64,000 nt of DNA from Roseococcus sp. SDR (GTDB taxonomy: Bacteria > Pseudomonadota > Alphaproteobacteria > Acetobacterales > Acetobacteraceae): the NCBI RefSeq assembly GCF_019083995.1, contig NZ_JAHRCU010000013.1, positions 88,205 through 152,204 of the forward strand, written 5' to 3'. Made by a program: the position numbers and the translations under genes. Shown here in pieces: positions 51,633-61,300 of this stretch. How positions within the stretch are numbered: the stretch's first letter is position 1; each line of letters begins with the position of its first letter. The notes beneath the pieces are model-generated. The model was given only the letters and a program-made list of their open reading frames with translations, had not been told where the DNA came from and did not search any database.

Positions 51633-52487
51633 TCAGTCCACCGCAAGCCGCAGATCAGGCTGACCCAGAGCGATGGCGCGGGCGAGCGCCGCATCCGCCT
51701 CGGCGATGCTGGCATAGGGCCCGGAGCGGACGCGCCATTGCTGCTGCCGGCCCGGCGGCCCGACGGCCTCTGCCCTGCCACCGATCCGCGCGGCCTGCGC
51801 CTGGGCGAGATCGCGGCGGAAGAAGCGCCCGGCTTCGAGCCAGATGCGCCCTGGGTTGGGCGAGCCCTGGATCACCTGTTCCGGCAGGCGTTCCGGCTCA
51901 CGGAGGCTGGTGGTCACCTCGTTCGCGGGCCTTGCTGCCGCCTGAACCGGTTGCGCCGCCCCGCGCGCCCCCTCCGGCGGAGCGAGGGATTCGCGCTCCA
52001 CCCGGCCGACCGGCGCCGTGGCGATGGGCAGAGGCGCCGCCTGGCCGGCCAGTCCCTCGATCGCGGCGCGGGAGGCATTGCCGTCCACCACGACACGCGC
52101 CCGGAAGGGTCCGGCAGCGCCCAGAAGCTGCGCGGCGCGGGGCGAGACGGCGATCACGCGCCCTGCCTCGGCCGGCCCGCGATCATGCACCCGAAGCCGC
52201 AGCGAGCGGCCATTGTCCAGGTTGGTGACGGTCACGATGGCCGGGAGTTGCAGCGTCCGGTGCGCGGCGACCATGCCCGCCGGGTCACGCGCCTCGCCAT
52301 TCGCGGTCAGGCCCTGGGCGCGCTGCATGATGGCAGCGATGCCGCTTTCATCCAGCGCGAATTCTTCCTTGGGGTAGGACCAGAGGCCGCCGGCCCGGTA
52401 AGGCTCGCCGAGAACATAGCGCGGCTGAGGTTGTGGCGCGGCCGTACAACCTGCAAGGACCAAAAGCCCAAGGATTAAAAGCCTCAC
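51633..52487 (-). CDS. rlpA: RlpA-like lipoprotein lytic transglycosylase with SPOR domain
   Basis: The 284-residue product has a lipoprotein signal ending LVLAGC (Cys14). A double-psi beta-barrel domain (about 40-135) has LTANGEARD, VTVTNLDNGRSLRLRVHDRGP and RVIAVSPRAAQLLGA. A linker follows, then a C-terminal SPOR domain (about 205-284) ending in the repeat RVRSGPYASIAEADAAL. RlpA cleaves naked glycan strands at the septum, and the SPOR domain binds denuded peptidoglycan. It overlaps the mltB stop by 4 bp. Confidence 0.92.
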   Translation of the reverse strand: MRLLILGLLVLAGCTAAPQPQPRYVLGEPYRAGGLWSYPKEEFALDESGIAAIMQRAQGLTANGEARDPAGMVAAHRTLQLPAIVTVTNLDNGRSLRLRVHDRGPAEAGRVIAVSPRAAQLLGAAGPFRARVVVDGNASRAAIEGLAGQAAPLPIATAPVGRVERESLAPPEGARGAAQPVQAAARPANEVTTSLREPERLPEQVIQGSPNPGRIWLEAGRFFRRDLAQAQAARIGGRAEAVGPPGRQQQWRVRSGPYASIAEADAALARAIALGQPDLRLAVD

Positions 52488-53464
52488 GCCACTCGATCCG
52501 ACAGCAATCCCACGGCCGTCGCGTAGAAGTTGGACGGGTTGTAGCGCCGGATCGCCATGAAGTTCACGCCGACCATGAAGGACTGGTCATCGCCTCGAGA
52601 CAGACCAGGAATCACGACTGCCCATTCACCTGGGCTGCCCGGCAGGCCGCCGCCGCTGGCGCGGGTCACGCCCATCCGCGCCCATTCGGCCATGGCGCGC
52701 ATCTGCCGGTGATCGGCAAGGCTGGTATCGAAGCCGCGCGGCAGCAGCACCTCGAAGCCCCAGACCTCCCCTTCCCGCCAGCCACTCCGGGCCAGGTAGT
52801 TGGCGATGGAGCCCAGCGCATCGGCCTTGTTGTCCCAGATGTCGCGCTTGCCGTCGCCGTCGAAATCCACAGCCAGCCGCTCGAAGCTCGTCGGCATGAA
52901 TTGCGGATGGCCCATGGCGCCGGCATGGCTGCCGCGCATCCGCTCGAAGCTGACGTTGCCGGCATCCAGGATGCGCAGGGCAGCCAGTAACTCGGCCCGG
53001 AAGAAGGCGGCGCGGCGCCCCTCCCAGGCGAGCGTCGCCAGCGCTTCGATCACGTTGAAATTGCCGGTGAAGCCGCCGTAGTTCGTCTCCATGCCCCAGA
53101 TGGCGACGACGACCCGCGCGCTCACGCGGTAACGCGCCTGGATGCTCTCCAGCAGGGTCCGGTTGTCGGCATAGGCGCGCCGCCCGGCCTCGATGCGCGC
53201 GGGCGAGAGCCGCGCATCGCGGTATTGCGGCCATGTCTGCGTGAATTCGGCCTGCCGGCGATCCAGCTCCAGCACGCGTTCATTCGGACGCAGGCCGTTG
53301 AGTGCCCGGTTCAAGGTCGCTGGCCGCACGCCGGCGCGGCGCGCCTCGGTGCGGACGCCCTCCAGGAAGGCCTCAAAGCTGCCTTGCCCGAGGGCATTGC
53401 GGGCCAGGGCCGGGGAACCCAGCAGGGCCACGAATCCGGCAGGCAGGACACGGCGCTTGAACAT
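52484..53464 (-). CDS. mltB: Lytic murein transglycosylase MltB-like
   Basis: The 326-residue periplasmic enzyme has a signal region MFKRRVLPAGFVALLGSPAL. A catalytic Glu126 lies in AIWGMETNYG, the SLT-family active site. SHAGAMGHPQFMPTSFERLA, then DFDGDGKRDIWDN, a calcium-binding EF-hand-like loop known in MltB, are also present. It cleaves glycan strands with formation of 1,6-anhydro-MurNAc ends. The family usually carries a lipobox, but here a conventional cleavable signal without Cys is seen. It heads the mltB-rlpA-dac-tmk-holB-metG run. Confidence 0.9.
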   Translation of the reverse strand: MFKRRVLPAGFVALLGSPALARNALGQGSFEAFLEGVRTEARRAGVRPATLNRALNGLRPNERVLELDRRQAEFTQTWPQYRDARLSPARIEAGRRAYADNRTLLESIQARYRVSARVVVAIWGMETNYGGFTGNFNVIEALATLAWEGRRAAFFRAELLAALRILDAGNVSFERMRGSHAGAMGHPQFMPTSFERLAVDFDGDGKRDIWDNKADALGSIANYLARSGWREGEVWGFEVLLPRGFDTSLADHRQMRAMAEWARMGVTRASGGGLPGSPGEWAVVIPGLSRGDDQSFMVGVNFMAIRRYNPSNFYATAVGLLSDRVA

Positions 53465-53599
53465 GCCGGGCTTGGTGCCATTTCCCGCCCCCCGCCGCAA
53501 CGCGCAAGTGCCATGGTCGGCCATCGCGAAGGCGCATGGCGTCTGGTCGCTTCGCGAGGGCTATGGTTTGATCGGCGAAACGCTCCCGAGGACAACGCC

Positions 53600-55000
53600 A
53601 TGACCGCCGTGACCGCCGCCTTCGCCCGCTATGCCGCGAATATCCGTCATGAGGACCTGCCCGCCGAGGTCGAGGCGCGCACGCGCTTCCTGATCCTCGA
53701 CCTCCTGGGCAACATCGTCCGCGGCCGGCATGACGCCGAGAGCAGCCTGCCGCTGATGGCCGCCGCCCAGGCGATGGGTCTCAGCCATGGCAACCATGCC
53801 GTCTTCGGCGAGACGAGCCGCTGGTCCCCCGCCGGGGCCGCGCTGCTGAATGGCGCCTTCGCCCACAGCCTCGACTTCGACGACACGCACGCCGCCGGCA
53901 CGCTGCACCCCGGCGCCCCCGTGATCCCGGCCGCACTCGCCGCCGCCGAGATCTGCGGCGCCTCGGGCAAGGACATCATCGCCGCCATCGTGGCGGGCTA
54001 TGAGGTGACGAACCGCCTGGCCGTGGCGCTGCCCGGCGGCGACCATTACGACCGCGGCTACCACCCGACGGCCACCTGCGGCGTCTTCGGTGGCGCCGTC
54101 GCCGCTGGCCGAGTTTTCGGGTTCTCCGAGGCGCAAATCGCCGATGCGCTGGGCATTGCGCTCAGCCAGTCCGCCGGCAGCCTGCAGTTCCTCGCCAACG
54201 GCGCCTGGACCAAGCGCTTCCAGGTGGGCTGGGCCGCGATGGCCGGCCTCTCCGCCGCACTCCTGGCGCGCGAGGGCTTCCGTGGCGCCACTGAGGCGCT
54301 GGAGGGCAAGGCCGGCTTCCTGCGCGCCTATGCACCGAACCCCAACCCCGAGCGCGCGATCCGCAATCTCGGGAAAGAGTTCGAGCTGATGGAGACGGCG
54401 GTAAAGCCCTATCCGTCCTGCCGCTACGGCCATGCCAATGTGGATGCGGCGCTGGCGCTGCGCGCCGAGCACAATCTGAAGGCCGAGGAGATCGAGAGCG
54501 TCACCATGGGGCTGCCCAACAAGGGCATGCTCCTGGTGGGCGCGCCGCTCGCCTACAAGCAGAATCCGAAGAACGTGGTGGATGGCCAGTTCTCTGGCCC
54601 CTTCGTCGTGGCCTGCGCCCTGGCCCACGGCCATTTCGGCTGGGACAGCTACCCGAAGATGGACGCGCCCGAGTTGCGCGCGCTCATGCCCAAGATCACG
54701 TGCGAGGAAGACCCCGAGATCCAGGCCGAGTTCCCGGCCAACATGTCGGGCAAGCTCACCATCCGCGCCCGTGGTCAGACCTTCGTGAAGAAGGTTGTCG
54801 TGCCCAAGGGCGAGCCGGCCAACTTCCTGACCGAGGCCGAGCTGCGCGCCAAGTTCCATGGCCTGGCCGATGCCGTGCTTGGGGCTGAGGGCGCCCGCGC
54901 GCTGGCCGATGCGGTGGTGGGCCTCGCCTCGGCCTCTGACGTGCATGGCCTGATGCGCCTTGGCGCGCCCCAGGCGGTCCTCCGCCTCGCCGGCGAATGA
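53600..55000 (+). CDS. MmgE/PrpD-family protein
   Basis: The 466-residue protein belongs to the MmgE/PrpD family, which includes 2-methylcitrate dehydratase and cis-aconitate decarboxylase-like enzymes. It has FLILDLLGNIVRGRHDAESS, LNGAFAHSLDFDDTHAAGTL, HPGAPVIPAALAAAEICGAS, HPTATCGVFGGAVAAGRVFG and KPYPSCRYGHANVDAALALR. The start at 53600 has a GAGGA site upstream. The 4-bp overlap with the SDR gene begins a four-gene operon. With HpcH aldolase and SDR it suggests catabolism of a hydroxy-carboxylic acid. The specific pathway is unknown. Confidence 0.85.
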   Translation: MTAVTAAFARYAANIRHEDLPAEVEARTRFLILDLLGNIVRGRHDAESSLPLMAAAQAMGLSHGNHAVFGETSRWSPAGAALLNGAFAHSLDFDDTHAAGTLHPGAPVIPAALAAAEICGASGKDIIAAIVAGYEVTNRLAVALPGGDHYDRGYHPTATCGVFGGAVAAGRVFGFSEAQIADALGIALSQSAGSLQFLANGAWTKRFQVGWAAMAGLSAALLAREGFRGATEALEGKAGFLRAYAPNPNPERAIRNLGKEFELMETAVKPYPSCRYGHANVDAALALRAEHNLKAEEIESVTMGLPNKGMLLVGAPLAYKQNPKNVVDGQFSGPFVVACALAHGHFGWDSYPKMDAPELRALMPKITCEEDPEIQAEFPANMSGKLTIRARGQTFVKKVVVPKGEPANFLTEAELRAKFHGLADAVLGAEGARALADAVVGLASASDVHGLMRLGAPQAVLRLAGE

Positions 55001-55782
55001 GCACGCGCGTCGCCCTCGTCACCGGGGGCGGACGGGGCATCGGCCTCGCCACCGCGCGGCGCTTCCTGGAGGAGGGCTGGCAGGTCGCCCTCCTCGACGT
55101 CGATCCCGATGTACTGGCGAGCGGCGTGGCCTCGCTTTCCGGCCCCTTGGCTTCTCCCGTGCTGGAACTGCTTTGCGATGTCTCCGACGCGGCCGCGGTG
55201 GAGCACGCCGTGCGGCGCACGCGGGAGCGTTTCGGCCGGCTGGACGCGCTGGTGAACAACGCCGGCATCGCCATCTTCAAGCCGCTGCTGGAAACCACGC
55301 AGGAGGATTGGAACCGCGTCCTCGCGGTCAATCTCACCGGTCCCTTCCTGATGACGCAGGCGGCCGCCCCCCTGATGGCCGAGGGCGGGGGTGGGGCCAT
55401 CGTCAACATCGCCTCCATCTCGGGCCTGCGCGCCTCCACGCTGCGTGTCGCCTACGGCACCAGCAAGGCCGCATTGATGCATCTGACGAAGCAGCAGGCG
55501 GTCGAACTCGCCGCGCTCGGCATCCGCGCCAATTGCGTGGCGCCCGGCCCGGTGGACACCGCCATGGCCAAGGCCGTCCACACGCCCGAGATCCGCGCCG
55601 ACTACCACGCCGCGATGCCGCTGAACCGTTATGGGCTGGAGAGCGAGCTGGCGGATGCGATTTTCTACCTCTGCTCCGAGCGCGCCAGCTACATCACGGG
55701 CCAGGTGATCGCCGTGGATGGTGGCTTCGAGGCGACAGGTATCGGCCTGACGACGCTGCGCGCCGAGCGACGGAACCTCTGA
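54997..55782 (+). CDS. Short-chain dehydrogenase/reductase
   Basis: The 261-residue classical SDR has the cofactor motif TGGGRGIG (9-16), VNNAG (86-90), active-site Tyr153-x3-Lys157 in VAYGTSK, and a C-terminal YITGQVIAVDGGFEATGIGL. Asp34 in LLDVD favours NAD(H). It overlaps the PrpD-family stop by 4 bp and shares one base with the metallophosphoesterase gene start. The substrate is unknown; a hydroxy acid is a reasonable guess from context. Confidence 0.92.
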   Translation: MSTRVALVTGGGRGIGLATARRFLEEGWQVALLDVDPDVLASGVASLSGPLASPVLELLCDVSDAAAVEHAVRRTRERFGRLDALVNNAGIAIFKPLLETTQEDWNRVLAVNLTGPFLMTQAAAPLMAEGGGGAIVNIASISGLRASTLRVAYGTSKAALMHLTKQQAVELAALGIRANCVAPGPVDTAMAKAVHTPEIRADYHAAMPLNRYGLESELADAIFYLCSERASYITGQVIAVDGGFEATGIGLTTLRAERRNL

Positions 55783-56519
55783 TGCGCCTTGCCGTCATCT
55801 CCGACATCCACGGCAACCTCATGGCGCTGGAGGCCGTGCTCTCGGACCTCGCGAGCCGCGGCGTGGATGCCACCATCAACCTGGGCGATTGCGTGGCCGG
55901 CCCCCTCTGGCCGCGCGAGACCTTCGAACTGCTGGCCGACCTCGGCATCCCCACCGTGCGCGGCAATCACGACCGCTGGATCGTGGACCGGCCGGCCGAA
56001 CAGATGCCGCCCGCCGGTCTCTTCGCGCGCGAGGCGCTGACCGAGGCGCAGCGCGCCGTGCTGCACGCCCTGCCCGCCACGCTGCAGTTCACGCCCGAGA
56101 TCCTGGCCGTGCATGGCACACCCACGGATGACACCGCCTATCTGTTGGAGGAGGTGACGGAGGATGGGCGCCTCGCCCCCGTCCGCCGCGCCATCCTGGC
56201 CGAGCGGCTGGCCGGGGCGGCACCGCCGGTGCTGCTCTGCGGCCATTCGCACCGCCAGGCCGTCGTGATGGGGCCGGCCGGCACGCTGATCCTGAACCCG
56301 GGCAGCGTGGGCTGCCCCGCCTTTGCCGATTCGCCCGCGGCGGGCGGGCTGGAGCATCGCTCGCCGCATGCGCGCTACGCCGTGCTGACGAAGCAGCATG
56401 GCCGCTGGGGAGCCGAACTGCTCGCTCTTGAATATGATTGGGATGCGGCCGCGCGCCGCGCGGATGGATTGGGCTGGCCGCGCTGGGCGCGAGCGCTGGC
56501 GACCGGGAGCGTCGAATGA
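55782..56519 (+). CDS. YfcE-like metallophosphoesterase
   Basis: The 245-residue calcineurin-like phosphoesterase has ISDIHGNLMALEAVL (Asp8, His10), NLGDCVAGPLWP, GNHDRW (61-66), and CGHSHRQ with NPGSVGCPAF. This set of metal-binding motifs is complete. It resembles the YfcE/PP2A-type phosphodiesterases of the diadenosine or phosphoprotein class. It begins on the last base of the SDR stop and ends by overlapping the aldolase start by 4 bp. Its role in an apparently catabolic operon is not obvious. Confidence 0.88.
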   Translation: MRLAVISDIHGNLMALEAVLSDLASRGVDATINLGDCVAGPLWPRETFELLADLGIPTVRGNHDRWIVDRPAEQMPPAGLFAREALTEAQRAVLHALPATLQFTPEILAVHGTPTDDTAYLLEEVTEDGRLAPVRRAILAERLAGAAPPVLLCGHSHRQAVVMGPAGTLILNPGSVGCPAFADSPAAGGLEHRSPHARYAVLTKQHGRWGAELLALEYDWDAAARRADGLGWPRWARALATGSVE

Positions 56520-57268
56520 CCAACAAGATGAAGGCCCTTTTTGCGGCCGGGAAGCCCGCGCTGGGCTGCTCGCTGATGTTTCCCTCGGCGCCCATCGTCG
56601 AGATGCTGGGCCATGCGGGCTTCGACTGGGTGCTTTTGGATTGCGAGCATGGCTCGCTCTCGCTCGCGGATGTCGAACTCATGTGCATGGCCGCCGATGC
56701 GGTGGGAATCACGGCCATCGGCCGGCCGCGCAGCAATACGACGGCCGACATCCAGCAGATCCTGGATCGCGGCGCGGCGGGGGTGCAGATCCCGCACATC
56801 AATACGGCCGAGGATGCACGCCGCGCCGTGGCCGCCGTGAAGTTCGGACCGGGAGCAGGCCGAGGCCTGGCTGCCGGAACGCGGCCGGATCGTTGGGGTA
56901 TGGGCGCCAAGATGCCGGATTTCGCCGCGCAGGCGAATGCGCATTCGCTGGTGTGCGTGCAGTTGGAGCATGAGGAGGCGATCGCCAATGCCGAGGAGAT
57001 CCTGAAGGTCCCGGGCATCGACGTCTTCTTCATCGGCCCGTCCGACCTCTCTCAATCCATGGGCCACCCAGGCAACCCCAAGGCGCCGCCGGTCGCCGCC
57101 GCGATCGAGACCACGCTTGCCCGCATCCGCTCGGCCGGCATGACACCGGGCATGCCCGCCACCACTGAGACCTTGCCCGAGGTGCTGGCCAGCGGCTGCC
57201 GCTACATCTACACGCACCTGCCTCGCGTGCTGGGTGCGGGCGCCAGGGGCTTCCTGACCGCCCGGTGA
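56516..57268 (+). CDS. HpcH/HpaI-family aldolase
   Basis: The 250-residue TIM-barrel class II aldolase of the HpcH/HpaI (2,4-dihydroxyhept-2-ene-1,7-dioate aldolase) family has GCSLMFPSAPIVEMLGHAGF, LLDCEHGSLSL (Glu44-His45), and IQQILDRGAAGVQIPHINTA. CVQLEHEEAI and FFIGPSDLSQSMGHPGNPKAP, with the catalytic Ser/Asp, follow. It cleaves a 4-hydroxy-2-oxoacid into pyruvate or oxaloacetate plus aldehyde. It is the last gene of the operon, 39 bp upstream of tRNA-Ser. Confidence 0.9.
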   Translation: MTNKMKALFAAGKPALGCSLMFPSAPIVEMLGHAGFDWVLLDCEHGSLSLADVELMCMAADAVGITAIGRPRSNTTADIQQILDRGAAGVQIPHINTAEDARRAVAAVKFGPGAGRGLAAGTRPDRWGMGAKMPDFAAQANAHSLVCVQLEHEEAIANAEEILKVPGIDVFFIGPSDLSQSMGHPGNPKAPPVAAAIETTLARIRSAGMTPGMPATTETLPEVLASGCRYIYTHLPRVLGAGARGFLTAR

Positions 57269-57307
57269 TTGACGCGAGGGCGCGATCCGCGCGACGAAGC
57301 GCCCGCG

Positions 57308-57397
57308 GGACAGGTGGCCGAGTGGTTTAAGGCAGCGGTCTTGAAAACCGCCGTGGGGGCAACTCCACCGTGGGTTCGAATCCCACCCTGTCCGCCA
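57308..57397 (+). tRNA. tRNA-Ser (anticodon UGA), CCA encoded
   Basis: The acceptor stem pairs GGACAGG (57308-57314) with CCTGTCC (57387-57393), followed by the discriminator G and CCA. The anticodon stem is GCGGT/ACCGC (57335-57339 / 57347-57351) with loop CTTGAAA, giving anticodon TGA. A T-arm has GTGGGTTCGAATCCCAC. A long variable arm lies between (about 57352-57373), as expected for tRNA-Ser. The 90-nt length is normal. Confidence 0.97.
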
Positions 57398-58318
57398 TGC
57401 AATGTCGGAAGGCCGCGCCCCGGCCTCGAAGCCGGGCGGAGGACCGCCTCTCAGCCCGCGTGAGTGCCATATGAGGGAAGCGCACCGTAGCGCTTCGCAT
57501 GCCTGCGCCTGCCACCGCTGGCTGTTGCGCTTGCCCAGGGGCGACATCTCCGCATGGGTGACCGGACGCCCTGCTCCCCTCACCTCCCCTCCATCGGCCA
57601 TCGCCTGATGCACGGGACAGGGCGAAGAGGGCGAGGCGTGGCGCGAGAATCCAAGCGGCGAGAGAATGGGTGCCGAAGAAGCCCTGCGCGTCGTCAGTGC
57701 CCGGGGCCTGCCAGCTGCGCGCAAGTCGGAACTCCGTGTGCACCGGTCCGTATCCTCCGCCATGCACGCCGCGCCGTGACATGGCGTTGCATGCCATCCG
57801 GGCAGCAAAGTGGGCATGCCGGTGCGGGCCGGGAATCACTTTCTCCCCCGGTCGGCGGGCACGAAGCGCTGCCTTCTCCACAGATTCTTCACGCTCGCCA
57901 CACCGCGCGTAGAGGGACACCAAAACACAACCTATCCGAGCAAAACGGGGATCGCTCTTCCCGCATCCGGCGATCGCTGCCGATGATATGGATGGAATGG
58001 AATAAGTAAGGGATTTCCTCGGCTTATATGCATTCCCGGGCTCTTGTTCACCCTGGATGGACACGCGACGCGCGCAAAAAATGCTTCGTAATGCAACTTG
58101 GGGTTGCTGTATCGTCCCTGCATAGATCGAAAATTGCAAATATAACTTCGGCCTTCTTGTCTATACGATTGGTTTCTCTGCAATCCGATTCTCGCGCTTT
58201 GTTTGATCTCGCATTGACATGCACTTCACGATCTGGCGGTGTGTGTGACGGAAGCGTCATGTGGTCGCCCTTTTTCGGGAGCGATCACATGCGGAAGCAC
58301 AACGCGAGGAGCCCCCCA
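57398..58318. other. Gene-free region between tRNA-Ser and the giant RTX gene
   Basis: I find no convincing protein or RNA gene in these about 920 bp. The first half is GC-rich. From about 57890 onward it becomes clearly richer in A/T than the rest of the window, including AAAATTGCAAATATAACTTC near 58130-58150. Short open frames on both strands lack codon bias and family resemblance. The stretch likely contains the promoter and leader of the RTX gene. A TTGACA lies at 58214-58219, but no matching -10 was found. It may also mark a boundary of acquired DNA beside a tRNA gene. Confidence 0.6.
58258..58291 (+). promoter_or_regulatory. Leader hairpin upstream of the RTX gene
   Basis: CATGTGGTCGCCC (58258-58270) can pair with GGGAGCGATCACATG (58277-58291), with one bulged A and one G-U pair, leaving a T-rich loop. 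It ends 14 nt upstream of the GAGGAG ribosome-binding site (58306-58311). It could influence transcript stability or translation. Confidence 0.45.
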
Positions 58319-61300
58319 ATGACGACGTCGCCCTTCACCGAGAACAATGATGTCCGCTCGCTGAACAACAGCGCCAACAACATTCAGGCGGGCGCGGGCG
58401 ACGATGTCGTTCTGGGCAATGGCGGCAACGACACCCTCGATGGTGAGGAAGGCGATGATTCCCTGAGTGGCGGCACGGGGAATGATACCCTCATCGGCGG
58501 GTCCGGCACTGACACCGCCCTCTACTCCGACGAACTCACCCTCGCCGACATCGCCTATGGCGTGGGCGGCTGGACGGTGACCGGTGCGGGCGACGGAACC
58601 GACACCCTGACGGGCATCGAAGTCATCCAGGACGGCAGCGAGCCGTCGCAGCGCTTCCTGCTGGTCGGCCATGGCGGCTTTGCCAGCATCCAGGCGGCCA
58701 TTGATGCGGCACAGGCGGGCGACACCATCGTCGTGGGCGAAGGTAACTGGGGCTCCTTCACCGTCGGCGCGCACCTGACCGGCCTCACCATCGCCGGCGT
58801 CAACCATGCCACGGCCGGTGACGAGCATGGCGCGGGCGGCAGCGTGATCAACGCCTATGGCTCGGTCGTCAACGCCACCGGCGTGACCATCACGGGTCTG
58901 CGCTTCGACGTCTCCGGCAACCAGGGGGCCGAAAGCTCTGCGCTGCGGATCAACGCCGCCGATGCCACGGTTGAGAACAACGTGTTCTACCGTACCGGCG
59001 CGGCCGGCAGCAGCACGTGGCACCACGCCATCGTGGTTGACAACGCGGCGGGCGTGACCATCGCGGACAACCTTTTCGACCAGGCGGCGCCCGGCCCCTT
59101 CACCTCCACGCAGAGCAACGGCTGGCGCAACGGCGTGCTCGCCTCGGGCACCGGTACGGCCGACCTCAGCATCACGGGCAACACCTTCCAGGGCGGCGGC
59201 ACCTCCGCGCTGTCGCTGCTGGCGCTTGGCGCTGCCACAGAGGTGGCGGGCAACACCGTCTCCGGCTACGGCACCTTCGCCACCATCGCTGACCCGTCCA
59301 TCAACAACCCTGGCAGCGTCTTCTCGGACAACGCCTATACCGGGCCTGCGGCCAACCTCGGCGGCAACGGCACCTTCCTGAACGCCCAGGCCGGCAGCGG
59401 CGGTGCCGTGACCGTGGACGCCGATGATCTGGCCGCGGCGGGCAACACCAGCCTCGTTAACGGCACCTCGGGCTTCATCATCTTCAATGGCGGCGCGAAC
59501 GTCGCCGACGACACCCTGTCGGGTGGCGCGGGCAATGACGCACTCGGCGGCAGCGGCGGCAACGATGTGCTGACCGGCGATGCGGGCGACGACGTGCTGA
59601 CCGGCGGTGCGGGCAATGACACGATTGACGGCGGTGAAGGCACCGACACGGCCGTCTATGGCAATGGCGGCGTGACGGTGAACCTGACCACCGGCACCAG
59701 CTCCGGCGCGCAGGGCGCGGACAGCCTCTCCGGCATCGAGAATGTGACCACCGGTACCGGCAACGACCTGGTGCTGGGCAACCGCTTCTCCAACGTCATC
59801 ACCACCGGTGCGGGCAACGACACGATCGACGGCCAGGGCAATGACAGCGTCGGTGGCATGGCCAGCGGCAATGACGTGATCGACGCGGGCGACGGCACGG
59901 GCGACGTGGTCGTCATGTTTGGCAACTTCCTCAGCTACACCATCGGCTTCAGCGACGGCAGGCTGACCCTCACGCGCGACGGCGAGACCACCACGCTCAG
60001 CAATGTCGAGCGGGTGAACTTCGCTGATCGGACGATGCTGGTGGTGGACCAGGACAGCGTCGCCAGCGATGTGACCACGATCGGTGCGGCGTTGACGACG
60101 GCAGGCGGCATCAGCGGCCCTGTGACCATCCTCATCGCTGACGGCACCTACGCGGAAGATCTCTCCGTCACCCGCGGCGATCTGGCGTTCCTGGGCCAGA
60201 GCGAGGCGCGTACGCTCCTCACCGGCCAGGTCAGCGTGACCGGCACGCTGGCGGGGTCGCTCGGCTTCCAGGATCTGAGCATCGACGCGACGGGCAAGAG
60301 CTACGGCATCATCTACAACGCGATCGCCGGCGCGGGCACGAGCCTCTCGCTGGATGGCGTCTCCATCAGTGGCGCGCTCGAGAATGCGCTCTTCTACGTC
60401 CGGCCCGGCAACAGCAGCGAGCCGAGCAACACCTCGGGTCTGCTGGCCGCGATCAGCGTCGTGGACAGCAGCCTGAGCGACAGCGGGGTGACGAACACCG
60501 GCAATGGTGGGCGTGGGCTGATGAACCTCTTTGGGTTCAACGGCAGCCTGACCGTCACGGACAGCGACTTCCTCGTGAGCGACGGCGCCAGCGCGCGCAA
60601 GGGCATCACGATGACCGGCGCGCCGCGGTCGGGCACGCTGAGCGATGCCGGTGCCATCCTGTTCACCGGCAACACGATCCAGGGCGCGTTCCTGACGGAC
60701 GCCATCTCCTTTTATAACTACAACAGCTTCGCCAGCTTCACGGCCAGCGGCAACACGGCCGATGTGACGGCGCCCTGGGGCGTGCTGAACATGGACAAGG
60801 TCGGCGGCACGATCAGCACCGCCGACTTCTTCACGAGCGCCGAGAACGCTGGAACCCTGCCCGGCTCGCCGCCCCCGGGGACGCCCTCGCCCATCATCGT
60901 CATGCAGGGCAACGCCACGGGCGATGCGTTCACGGCCGGCGGCACCAACGACTTCGTCCTGGGCAATGCCGGCGATGATTCGCTGCAGGGCGGCGGTGGC
61001 AACGACGTCATGACCGGCAATGCCGGCAATGACACGTTGCTTGGTGGCGCCGACAATGACAGCCTCGATGGCGGCGCCGACAATGACAGCCTCGTGGGCG
61101 GTGAAGGCATCGACACGCTGACGGGCGGTGCGGGCGACGACATCCTCGATGGCGGGGATGGCGCGGATGTGCTCACCGGCGGCGATGGGACCGACACGGC
61201 CATCTATGCCGCCAGCCTGACTTCGGCGGATATCCGCCTGGTCGACGGGGCCTGGCAGGTTACGGCCGATGGCGTGACGGACACGCTCGCCAGCGTGGAA

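Noticed and set aside
57327..58139. A minus-strand open frame of about 270 codons spanning tRNA-Ser and the gap after it
   Set aside because: It overlaps a well-formed tRNA gene and lacks any family resemblance or codon pattern of its neighbours.
58214..58240. A sigma-70-type promoter with TTGACA for the RTX gene
   Set aside because: The -35-like hexamer is good, but no acceptable -10 lies 16-18 bp downstream, so it is not listed as a promoter.
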